From positions 1 to 15,939 of the forward strand of contig JBLNBU010000160.1 of NCBI GenBank assembly GCA_050260215.1: 15,939 bases of DNA, read 5' to 3'. The stretch comes from JBLNBU01 sp050260215 (GTDB lineage: Bacteria > Pseudomonadota > Alphaproteobacteria > Rhodospirillales > Magnetospirillaceae). Positions 9,301 through 13,860 of this stretch are shown one piece after another. Each line of letters starts with the position of its first letter. Position 1 is the stretch's first letter. Below the pieces are notes generated by a model. The model made no database searches and had not been told where the DNA came from. It saw only the letters and a program-made list of their open reading frames with translations. Made by a program: the position numbers and the translations under genes.

Positions 9301-9546
9301 CTTGTCGCCGTCGGTTAGTGCACCGATAGACTGGTCGATGCGGTTTACTGCGGTTTTCCCGTCGATATGTGCCGCGCCCGACGCGGCAATTGCATCGGCA
9401 AGCTGATGCGCCGCCGTGCCGTCATCCAGTTGCGTCTTGTTGTAGTTCGCTGCCGGTGAACTTGGGCCAACCCCGCCGACAACCGAATCCAATTCGTCAA
9501 GATCAAGCTTGGCGCCACCCTTCCCGGACTCAATTCCTCCAGCCAT
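3334..9546 (-). CDS. Giant secreted alpha-helical repeat protein with double-glycine leader (2070 aa)
   Basis: Predicted secreted protein of 2070 residues, first gene of the operon and likely substrate of the C39 exporter. Residues 1-25 are a double-glycine leader: LDLDELDSVVGG has Leu -12, Glu -8, Leu -7, Val -4 and Gly-Gly at 24-25, close to the colicin V leader (LTLNELDSVSGG). Residues about 171-1430 consist of diverged helical repeats of roughly 85-115 residues, often marked by HGDA or GDSGIK. Residues about 1430-1900 are not obviously repetitive and hold His/Asp patches (HPHDHD at 1632-1637; GGGHYLDWGH at 1701-1710). Residues about 1924-2050 are hydrophobic and glycine-rich. I see no RTX nonapeptides, no Sec signal and no known enzyme motif. 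The ATG at 9546 has a strong GGGGAGGGGG five bases upstream. Genes for two small proteins and the exporter follow. Function is unknown; pore-forming toxin, contact-dependent effector and adhesin are all possible. Confidence 0.93.
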   Translation of the reverse strand: MAGGIESGKGGAKLDLDELDSVVGGVGPSSPAANYNKTQLDDGTAAHQLADAIAASGAAHIDGKTAVNRIDQSIGALTDGDKGQVDRDIVIASALEQLEGRSTQTSALKNALAENLSKDDGTIAAHIVSLFSGNSINSQQVGAFLFESSKTDMDSLSKSFGTAIREYKISFDQVATLLAEAEKGDSSHFTAASAVTLMESIAVKAGMPKECGPIALFSHADAATQNAAAGEIVAAFKISATGYTSVLASAVASNSLSLDQVGAALASAHALKGEDSLSAHGVVDALVSIATHSGQAAEKGWLCALDHGDAQVKAEVQTAVLADINSHPAGSGQWMAAEIAANKLSQAQVESWLSSGIKSGKFSLDAAVSLLASEIDHSNGAVTPAAALQSMNAIQSAAGLNAGDALAAIINHGEGRLFQAAVDAGYQAGTLTSTLATIVAAGKITMDRACLAIRDLAEEVSSPITAATALSLVEAVATTAGHGKSEAALSFLGLCARGSSLETAAAAELATVLKGSPAEFAADINGPLQSKTAHALAVCMRTGALTGADVAGLINAAAGSLTSGTVVSLATALCSEISGGVVTIKPVVTAIMGIPSLPAATVDGVLRTAMSAAGMPPSAAAIFETLSANSDLQSIGQSALAKIRTTEQVAGIASLFHEGEIDAAQAVSLLTTPNMLQAVNTSSIPAADKVALLVEVLKSEAASASWGIAMSSLSTACASAIKGGSLTLGQAISEMLAIPHDGVGGHLASSDFRTMVEGIADSAGLSTGVGAMALYLHGDADLKTLAAADIAAAVTANATTFGNSMLRAMAADGTAAADVVNALLAIRTSLGNSVLSAASIAAAATVVDSAHGPEAGLFHLWAIGDSGIKAAAKEQFYTLVKADPHQAGAWLAEAVARAGVDQSAVTDWLESGRKSGKISRDVLIQALAGEADSPNSPQTAADLYAALATVEGSANATELLHAVIQNTKGPLLGAAMSYAYDHDMLPAAIESVAMPDAMKALVALAKAKGESAFSQTACDLAVTFANDVGQAAGVTTMLLAAYSERGSVLHWSAMASFNAYRFDMSTPGDFIIEAQDIVISLANTWPREVGGVYAELVASGILDVATLVNSCPVGASGAVAFANAIGLAAKDGIISLDTAMDIVLGLGPHTAGNDLASGLPDQTVNMVRAAVAAFGAPPEVAPIEMLLRGDSGMKQEGANELAHLTPSAVAASMAWMIQANGNSIRQAADVLGQVCTLCPGVVDDAWVQSVISSMVELAGAEKGPWNVAMEFIESEGSAMVRGGAVAAIASLLHGSPSFEDDLHKAIAENHMTVDDLKMGLTTCLTTKGISMADVGEILAEQANRGTLSVANALSFAKDIAAADGLSNSIALISLAGHGSANYSAQTVHSAAVTALQSAYGTDTSFWKEVSASLEDHTLASGVTRAALQCLSTSTIVDHVLNTRTSVTDPDQRAVADQLFFLDVVHTAVANHGNPLDALVSLGASTPGLNQEIVRLVNHRPVDWALTDGPMAGLEARLLDLCQGAPTDQVNAIRTIVQERLQAGTITQGILNDYNSQAYSAVYQQTAVNDQWHADYNVSTALQAAEALIADLNAKFAQRAGGGATLIGDKVYADLYSLFELRSSGGGADAAQHPHDHDEALALAVRHSSEIARGIGASIALDGQGGKPLNTQNVMHLIESIADYRNQSGTIMSDRDEFAKAGGGHYLDWGHRYQDPHDVINSVDQLFDLVSQGLFEAQNGAQQLQQIVNTYLTTGSTSGATALLHGTVLEKAADWLVQNVGNISQMLSGKTFDMLADLAKATDSGTALLVYREVSELNLLGAMRSATHADTMKHVMQVLDPTGVLEKAERYGAGHYDPDELKATVARMKLWDFNTDRYLSTDQLQRMTDTATTLAADSMSFLNSDFHAMRAVFDLKLTELSTFGKVSNVGSIIGMGIAGATVLADVFGASNSSGPMHDVATILGGALSIGGMITDTLAVFSVAAMEVPGLNGVVLAANIVANGVGYMAKMLHDANSDADVWAAVTLGIPAGFILGIGQTAAAIWNAFDDLINGSEEDRQKAHISPYFKAGA
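3397..3777 (-). other. C-terminal glycine-rich hydrophobic domain of the giant protein
   Basis: Encodes residues about 1924-2050. Four long hydrophobic stretches are visible: near 1926-1946 (VGSIIGMGIAGATVLADVFG), 1957-1983, 1985-2007 and 2019-2044 (VTLGIPAGFILGIGQTAAAI), with GxxxG-like spacings and few charges. The last 20 residues are hydrophilic. Such a block is unusual for a soluble secreted protein and would fit membrane insertion or an oligomeric core, but I cannot match it to a known pore-forming fold. Confidence 0.6.
5257..9036 (-). repeat. Array of diverged helical repeats inside the giant protein (about residues 171-1430)
   Basis: Units of about 85-115 residues recur. A typical unit reads as a helix with ...LVxxIAxxAG, a short segment like LFLHGDAxxK, a helix of about 20 residues, a W or F, then ...GKLSLDQVxxxL. 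Clear unit starts lie near residues 171, 258, 346, 446, 547, 816, 902, 1134 and 1333. The best pair is about residues 306-428 (bases 8263-8631) against 862-984 (bases 6595-6963), which share GDxxxK, W, VxxWLxSGxKSGKxS and LLxAxxxxxxG in register. The repeats are old: I saw no long identical stretch at the DNA level. Confidence 0.65.
9472..9546 (-). other. Double-glycine (C39-type) leader peptide of the giant protein
   Basis: Encodes residues 1-25. The pattern Leu(-12), Glu(-8), Leu(-7), Val(-4), Gly(-2), Gly(-1) fits the known consensus for leaders removed by C39 peptidases of bacteriocin exporters. Cleavage is predicted after Gly25, leaving a mature N-terminus VGPSSPAANY. The matching peptidase is encoded at the other end of the same operon. 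Confidence 0.88.
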
Positions 9547-9688
9547 TTTTGCCCCCTCCCCAACAAGACAAGTCTGCCCGATCCGCTCCCTACGTGGCCC
9601 GGTCGGCTCTGTACCCCTTTGTGTTCAGACGCGAAAAAAAGTTCCCCCTTTACAGCCTGCCCGCCTATGGCGTTGGCAAACCTGCAAG

Positions 9689-9718
9689 AAGATGCAATTT
9701 TTGAATCAGTTTAGTCAA
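9689..9718 (-). promoter_or_regulatory. Weak candidate promoter for the giant operon
   Basis: On the minus strand TTGACT (9713-9718) is a five-of-six match to a -35 box. With an 18-base spacer the -10 would be CATCTT (9689-9694), only three of six. This is the best sigma70-like site I found upstream of the giant gene, but the -10 is poor and the leader would be about 140 bases. Another sigma factor or an activator is possible. Confidence 0.22.
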
Positions 9719-9741
9719 TCGGAGGGTAGGTGTTTTCACAG

Positions 9742-9767
9742 ATATCCATACTTTCGGTTGGGGATAT
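9742..9767. repeat. Inverted repeat ATATCC-N14-GGATAT upstream of the giant operon
   Basis: A perfect six-base inverted repeat (9742-9747 and 9762-9767) with half-site centres about 20 bases apart, roughly two helical turns. It lies just upstream of the candidate promoter for the giant gene, so it could be an operator for a dimeric regulator. Six-base arms can occur by chance. Confidence 0.25.
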
Positions 9768-9976
9768 GGGCTGAGCGCCAGGACGTTTTCCATGAGGGCG
9801 CGCTGCGGCTGGAAGGCCGGCCTATAGGGTTCTTCCACTGCGTCGGAATGAGAGCACCTTGGTTAACCGCGGTAAATCCGGACCACCGGTTCCCTCCCTG
9901 CCCCCCTTGATACGCATTGCCACCCCCTGGCCGGCCGATTGTAAAACGCCGTTGACATCGCACACGTCTCGGACGC

Positions 9977-10021
9977 CTCTTAATCAGCGGGTCCAAGGTT
10001 CCACTCCTTGTGCGCCCACCA
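9977..10021 (+). pseudogene. 3' fragment of tRNA-Lys(CUU): probable integration attachment site
   Basis: These 45 bases align to tRNA positions 32-76: anticodon loop CTCTTAA (anticodon CTT, Lys), 3' anticodon strand TCAGC, five-base variable loop GGGTC, T-arm CAAGG/CCTTG around TTCCACT, acceptor strand TGCGCCC, discriminator A and CCA. The bases before 9977 (GACGC) do not pair with the anticodon stem, and no matching 5' half (GGGCGCA plus D-arm) lies upstream. It is therefore a fragment, not a working tRNA. The T-loop has C at position 57 where a purine is usual, a sign of decay. Tyrosine recombinases of genomic islands often cross over in the anticodon loop, which is where this homology begins. 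Confidence 0.8.
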
Positions 10022-10027
10022 AGCTTC

Positions 10028-10062
10028 AAGGCCCTGGAACGCGCCGCGTTTCAAGGCCTTTT
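10028..10062 (+). terminator. Rho-independent terminator following the tRNA-Lys remnant
   Basis: AAGGCC (10028-10033) pairs with GGCCTT (10055-10060). After one C/A mismatch, TGGAACGC (10035-10042) pairs with GCGTTTCA (10046-10053), with one G-U pair, closing a GCC loop. The stem runs into TTTT. The T-run is only on the plus strand, so it ends transcription coming from the tRNA side. It was presumably the original terminator of the intact tRNA-Lys gene. Confidence 0.75.
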
Positions 10063-10096
10063 GCTTCACCCCTTCCGAAGAAGACGCGCCGCCCCC

Positions 10097-11812
10097 ATGA
10101 CCTTGTTTCCTTCCGACCACCCGTTGACGCGGGCGCTGACCGAGCGTTCCTATACCGATCTGACCTCGGTCCAGTCGGCCGTTCTCGATCCTCGTGCGAC
10201 TGACCGCGACCTGCTGGTTTCGGCCCAGACCGGCTCGGGCAAGACCGTCGCCTATGGCCTGGCCATGGCCGCCACCCTGCTGGGCGAGGCATCCGAGCTT
10301 GAACCCGCCGGCGAGCCGCTGGCGCTGGTGATCGCGCCGACCCGCGAGCTGGCGCTGCAGGTCCATGCCGAGCTGGGGTGGCTGTACCGCCATGCCGTCG
10401 GCCAGGTGGTGGCCTGCGTCGGCGGCATGGACCCGCGCGCCGAGGCCCGCCTGCTGGCCCGCGGCGCCCACATCGTGGTCGGCACCCCCGGCCGCCTGCG
10501 CGACCACATCGAGCGCGGCGCCCTGCGCACCGGATCCTTGCGCGTCGCCGTGCTCGACGAGGCCGACGAGATGCTGGACATGGGCTTTCGCGAGGACCTG
10601 GAATTCATCCTCGAGGCCACGCCCCAGGATCGGCGCACCCTGCTGTTCTCGGCCACCCTGCCGCACGAGATCGTCGCCATGGCCAAGCGCTACCAGCGTG
10701 ACGCCTGGCGCATCGCCCTGACCTCGGGCCCGCAGGGCCACGCCGACATCGACTACCGGGCGGTGCGCGTCGCCCCCACCGAGGTCGAGCACGCGGTGGT
10801 CAACCTGCTGCGCTGGTTCGATTCCCCCACCGCCATGGTGTTCTGCGGCACCCGCGAATCGGTGCGCCACCTGCAGGCCAGCCTGCTGGAGCGCGGCTTC
10901 GGCGTGGTGGCGCTGTCGGGCGAGCTCAGCCAGAACGAGCGAAACCACACCCTGCAGGCGCTTCGCGACGGCCGCGCCCGGGTCTGCGTCGCCACCGACG
11001 TGGCCGCCCGCGGCATCGACCTGCCCAGCCTGGACCTGGTCATCCACGCCGAGCTGCCGCGCACCGCCGAGACCCTGCAGCACCGCAGCGGCCGGACCGG
11101 GCGCGCCGGGCGCAAGGGGACCAGCGTGCTGCTGGTGCCCATGTCGCGGCGGCGCCGCGCCGAGGGCCTGATCCAGGCCGCCGGCATCAAGGTGCAGTGG
11201 AGCGGCCCGCCTTCGGCCGAGGATATCGCGCGCCAGGACCAGCAGCGCCTGCTGGACCTGCCCTTGCTCAACGAGGACATCGCCGAGGACGACCAGGGCA
11301 CCATCGCCGCCCTGCTGGAAAACCGCTCGGCCGAACAAATCGCCGCCGCCCTGCTGCGCCTCTACCGCTCGCAGCTGCCGGCGGCCGAGGAGGTGTTCGA
11401 CCCCGGCCAGTCGGTGCCCGTCCGCACCGCGGGCGAGCCCGGCCCGCCGCGCGGCGACCGCGAAAACCGGCCGTCGGTGTGGTTCCGCCTCAACATCGGG
11501 CGCATGAAGAACGCCGACCCGCGCTGGCTGATCCCGCTGATCTGCCGCCAGGGCAAGATCACCAAGCAGGAAATCGGCGCCATCCGCATCATGGACCGCG
11601 AAACCCGCTTCGAGATCGACGCCGGTGTCGCCGACCGCTTCCTTGCCGCCACCCGCCAGGTCGAACGCCCCGAAGGCCGCATCGAGCCCCTGGCCGATGC
11701 CCACGCCCCGCCGCCCACCGAGCCGCGGACGCATGCCCCCGCCGCCAAGCCCAAGGACAAGAAGAAGCCCAAGCCCCACCGCAAGGGGAAGAGCAAGCAC
11801 GGCGGGGTGTAA
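10097..11812 (+). CDS. DEAD-box ATP-dependent RNA helicase with DbpA-type RNA-binding domain
   Basis: ATP-dependent RNA unwinding, probably in ribosome assembly or RNA turnover in the cytosol. The protein has 571 residues. All helicase motifs are present: Q-motif region near 15-27, motif I AQTGSGKT (43-50), Ia PTRELALQ (81-88), Ib GTPGR (129-133), II DEAD (154-157), III SAT (185-187), V VATDVAARGID (298-308) and VI HRSGRTGRAGR (329-339). Residues about 460-525 (VWFRLNIGRMKNADPRWLIP onward) match the DbpA RNA-binding domain, which in E. coli DbpA recognises 23S rRNA hairpin 92. A Lys/Pro-rich basic tail ends the protein. The ATG at 10097 is chosen because the frame upstream runs into the terminator and tRNA remnant; its ribosome-binding site is weak (GAAGAAGA). 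The gene converges on purT with nine bases between stops. Whether it is a true DbpA orthologue is open. Confidence 0.93.
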   Translation: MTLFPSDHPLTRALTERSYTDLTSVQSAVLDPRATDRDLLVSAQTGSGKTVAYGLAMAATLLGEASELEPAGEPLALVIAPTRELALQVHAELGWLYRHAVGQVVACVGGMDPRAEARLLARGAHIVVGTPGRLRDHIERGALRTGSLRVAVLDEADEMLDMGFREDLEFILEATPQDRRTLLFSATLPHEIVAMAKRYQRDAWRIALTSGPQGHADIDYRAVRVAPTEVEHAVVNLLRWFDSPTAMVFCGTRESVRHLQASLLERGFGVVALSGELSQNERNHTLQALRDGRARVCVATDVAARGIDLPSLDLVIHAELPRTAETLQHRSGRTGRAGRKGTSVLLVPMSRRRRAEGLIQAAGIKVQWSGPPSAEDIARQDQQRLLDLPLLNEDIAEDDQGTIAALLENRSAEQIAAALLRLYRSQLPAAEEVFDPGQSVPVRTAGEPGPPRGDRENRPSVWFRLNIGRMKNADPRWLIPLICRQGKITKQEIGAIRIMDRETRFEIDAGVADRFLAATRQVERPEGRIEPLADAHAPPPTEPRTHAPAAKPKDKKKPKPHRKGKSKHGGV

Positions 11813-11821
11813 GAGAGACCT

Positions 11822-12997
11822 TCAGAACCGCAGCCGCACCTTCCCCGCCGCCGTGCGGGCCGCAGTGCGGGCAGCTTCGACGTCACCGGTGCGGGACAGG
11901 GCCAGGGCGACGCCCATGCGGCGGTAGGGGCGCGTGGTCGGCTTGTTGAAGATGCGCAAGTCCAGCTCGACACCCGGCTGATCGGGGGTCAGCGCCTCGG
12001 CCATGCCGTCGACGGTGAAGGCTTCGGCGTCGCGGTCGGCCAGGATGACCGCCGAAGCGCTGGGGCCGTTCAGCGTGATGGACGGGATGGGCAGGCCCAG
12101 GATGGCCCGCGCATGCAGGTCGAACTCGGACAGGTTCTGCGAGATCAGCGTCACCATGCCGGTATCGTGCGGCCTGGGCGACAGTTCCGAGAAGATCACC
12201 GCGTCGCCCTTGACGAAGAACTCGACCCCGAACAGGCCGTAGCCGCCCAGGTTGTCGACCACCGCCTTGGCCATGCGCCGGGCCTCGGCCACCGCGGCAG
12301 GGGTCATGGGGGTGGGCTGCCAGCTTTCCTGGTAGTCGCCGCGCTCCTGGCGGTGACCGATGGGCTCGCAGAAGCTCACGCCGTCCTTGGTGCGGATGGT
12401 GAGCAAGGTGATCTCGTAGTCGAAGTCGACGAAGGCCTCGACGATGACGCGGCGGCGGTCGCCGCGCATGCCCGCCACCGCATAGTCCCAGGCTGCGTCG
12501 ACGCCGCCTGCGGCCCGCACCGTGCTTTGTCCCTTGCCCGAAGACGACATCACCGGCTTGACCACGCAAGGGATGCCCACCTCGGCCACCGCGGCCCGCA
12601 TCTCGTCGAGGCTTTCGGCGTACATGTAGCGCGAGGTGGGCAGGCCCAGCTCGACGGCGGCGACCTCGCGGATGCGGTCGCGGTTCATGGTCATCTGGGT
12701 GGCGCGCGCCGAGGGCACCACGTTGAAGCCGCGGTCCTCGCAGTCTTTCAGCACCTCGGTGCGGATGGCCTCGACCTCGGGCACGATGAAGTCGGGCTGG
12801 TGGCGCTCGATGGCAGCGTTCAGGGCGGCGCCGTCCAGCATGGAGAACACCTCGGCCTGGTCGGCCACCTGCATGGCCGGGGCACCGGCGTAGGAATCGC
12901 AGGCGACCACATGGGCGCCCAGGCGCTTGGCCGAGATGACGAATTCGCGGCCCAGCTCGCCCGAGCCCAGCAGCAGGATTTTGGCAATGGCGGTCAC
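11822..12997 (-). CDS. purT: Formate-dependent phosphoribosylglycinamide formyltransferase (GAR transformylase 2)
   Basis: Catalyses ATP + formate + GAR to formyl-GAR, the folate-independent version of the third step of purine synthesis; cytosolic ATP-grasp enzyme. The 391-residue product aligns by eye with E. coli PurT (392 residues) over its whole length: GSGELG (11-16), ARATQMTMNRDRIR, the ATP-grasp loop KPVMSSSGKGQS, GHRQERGDYQESWQP, GYGLFGVEFFV and SELSPRPHDTGMVTLISQ. The GTG at 12997 is chosen because GGGGGC lies about six bases upstream. An in-frame GTG at 13024 would give 400 residues and an N-terminal length closer to the E. coli protein, so the start is uncertain by nine codons. It diverges from yjdM and converges on the helicase, and so is transcribed alone. 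No purine operator was identified in the short region upstream. Confidence 0.95.
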   Translation of the reverse strand: MTAIAKILLLGSGELGREFVISAKRLGAHVVACDSYAGAPAMQVADQAEVFSMLDGAALNAAIERHQPDFIVPEVEAIRTEVLKDCEDRGFNVVPSARATQMTMNRDRIREVAAVELGLPTSRYMYAESLDEMRAAVAEVGIPCVVKPVMSSSGKGQSTVRAAGGVDAAWDYAVAGMRGDRRRVIVEAFVDFDYEITLLTIRTKDGVSFCEPIGHRQERGDYQESWQPTPMTPAAVAEARRMAKAVVDNLGGYGLFGVEFFVKGDAVIFSELSPRPHDTGMVTLISQNLSEFDLHARAILGLPIPSITLNGPSASAVILADRDAEAFTVDGMAEALTPDQPGVELDLRIFNKPTTRPYRRMGVALALSRTGDVEAARTAARTAAGKVRLRF

Positions 12998-13131
12998 GGA
13001 AGCGCCCCCGTCGATGGTGTGCACCGGACGTTACCTGCTGGCAGGCGCGGCGTCCACATTGCGCGGCCCACGCTTGTATTCCCGGTGCCCGGTGCCTTAG
13101 TGTCCGCCCCTTGAACTTATCGAGGTGGACG

Positions 13132-13479
13132 ATGGACGGCGGATTGACTTGCCCCAAATGCGGATCGGAACATGTCTATCAGGACGGCAGCCTGTGGATG
13201 TGCCCGGAATGCGCCCATGAATGGGACCCCCAGGCCGCCGCCGAGGCCGAGGGCGCGGCCGACGTGGTCAAGGACGCCAACGGCAACGTGCTGGCCGACG
13301 GCGACGCGGTCACCGTGATCAAGGACCTGAAGGTCAAGGGCTCGTCCCTGGTGGTCAAGGGCGGCACCAAGGTCAAGAACATCCGCCTGGTCGACGCCAC
13401 CGACGGCCACAATATCGCCTGCAAGATCGACGGCATCGGCGCCATGAACCTAAAGTCGGAATTCGTGCGCAAGGCCTGA
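13132..13479 (+). CDS. yjdM: YjdM (PhnA-type) zinc-ribbon protein
   Basis: Small cytosolic protein of 115 residues, close by eye to E. coli YjdM (formerly PhnA, 111 residues). The N-terminus has a zinc ribbon with two Cys pairs, CPKCGSE and CPECAHEW. The C-terminal domain carries the family signature VKDANGNVLADGDAVTVIKD, LKVKGSS and GTKVKNIRLVD. The PhnA name came from phosphonate growth studies, but the gene lies outside the E. coli carbon-phosphorus lyase operon and its true function is unsettled. The ATG at 13132 has GAGGTGG six bases upstream; a TTG at 13111 is less likely. It is transcribed divergently from purT, with 134 bases between the two chosen starts. No phosphonate genes are visible nearby. 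Confidence 0.93.
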   Translation: MDGGLTCPKCGSEHVYQDGSLWMCPECAHEWDPQAAAEAEGAADVVKDANGNVLADGDAVTVIKDLKVKGSSLVVKGGTKVKNIRLVDATDGHNIACKIDGIGAMNLKSEFVRKA

Positions 13480-13497
13480 GCAAGGCCCGACGCACCG

Positions 13498-13692
13498 TCA
13501 TTCCAGCTTCAGGCTGTAGCGGGCCTCGCGCAGCCGCCCCTTCTGGTCCTCGACCACCAGGCGCAGGGTCCAAGACGACGCCCCGGCCAGCGCGGCCGGC
13601 TCGATGTCGGCGACCACGCCGCCGATCACCTGGGCGACCAGGTAGAAGTCGGGATCGGCAGCCTCGTCATGGCTCGGCCTCCCCACCGGCAT
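13498..13692 (-). CDS. Small unknown protein (64 aa)
   Basis: I do not recognise a family. The 64-residue frame converges on yjdM, with 18 bases between stops. Its composition looks natural (FYLVAQVIGGVVADIEP, then SSWTLRLVVEDQKGRLREAR), suggesting beta strands without a signal peptide or clear membrane helix. An in-frame TGA lies six codons upstream of the ATG at 13692, so it is not the end of a longer gene in this frame. The ribosome-binding site is poor, but a good sigma70-like promoter points at it, with a predicted leader of about 30 bases. Together these favour a real gene, though the region could instead yield a small RNA. Confidence 0.5.
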   Translation of the reverse strand: MPVGRPSHDEAADPDFYLVAQVIGGVVADIEPAALAGASSWTLRLVVEDQKGRLREARYSLKLE

Positions 13693-13729
13693 GGGAACCG
13701 GCGATCGTCAGATCGGCAATCGTTTGATT

Positions 13730-13758
13730 TTTATAGCATAATACGCCGCGGTTGTCAC
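13730..13758 (-). promoter_or_regulatory. Sigma70-like promoter for the 64-aa gene
   Basis: On the minus strand: -35 GTGACA (13753-13758, five of six), exactly 17 bases, then an extended -10, TGC followed by TATAAA (13730-13735, five of six). Predicted transcription start is near 13723, about 30 bases before the ATG at 13692. It lies in the shared upstream region of fadH, for which I found no comparable plus-strand promoter. Confidence 0.6.
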
Positions 13759-13860
13759 CGCGCGCCGCGAATATCAACCTCTGAGCCAAAATCCCCGAGT
13801 GGACAAAGCGGCGCCTGGCGGGAAATCATCGGCGGCACCAACAACCCGACCGAGGCGACC

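Larger units (their letters stand above)
9547..9976. other. Intergenic region between the giant operon and the tRNA-Lys remnant; no convincing gene
   Basis: About 430 bases without a supportable gene. The first 170 bases left of 9720 include more A+T-rich runs (seven A's at about 9637-9643) than the flanking genes and hold the ribosome-binding site and upstream region of the giant gene. The rest holds short open frames on both strands that lack good ribosome-binding sites. Near-palindromes such as ACCGCGGT (within 9863-9880) are present but unexplained. I see no integrase fragment here. Confidence 0.6.

Noticed and set aside
6601..9318. A 905-codon plus-strand open frame opposite the giant gene
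   Set aside because: Arg/Gly/His-rich shadow frame in GC-rich DNA with no recognisable motif; the minus-strand frame has a leader, repeats and a strong ribosome-binding site.
3334..9546. RTX calcium-binding repeats or a CRISPR-like repeat array in the giant gene
   Set aside because: No GGxGxDxLx nonapeptides were seen, and the repeats are diverged protein-level units, not short identical DNA repeats with spacers.
9952..9984. TTGACA (9952-9957) as a promoter reading into the tRNA remnant
   Set aside because: The only -10-like hexamer, CTTAAT at 9979-9984, is 21 bases away and belongs to the tRNA anticodon arm; spacing is too long.
9736..10029. A 97-codon minus-strand frame upstream of the giant gene
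   Set aside because: It starts inside the tRNA remnant and terminator region, is rich in Arg, Ser and Gly, and has no ribosome-binding site.
10010..10096. A 29-codon N-terminal extension of the helicase
   Set aside because: It would be coded by the tRNA acceptor end and the terminator hairpin; the family alignment begins at the ATG at 10097.
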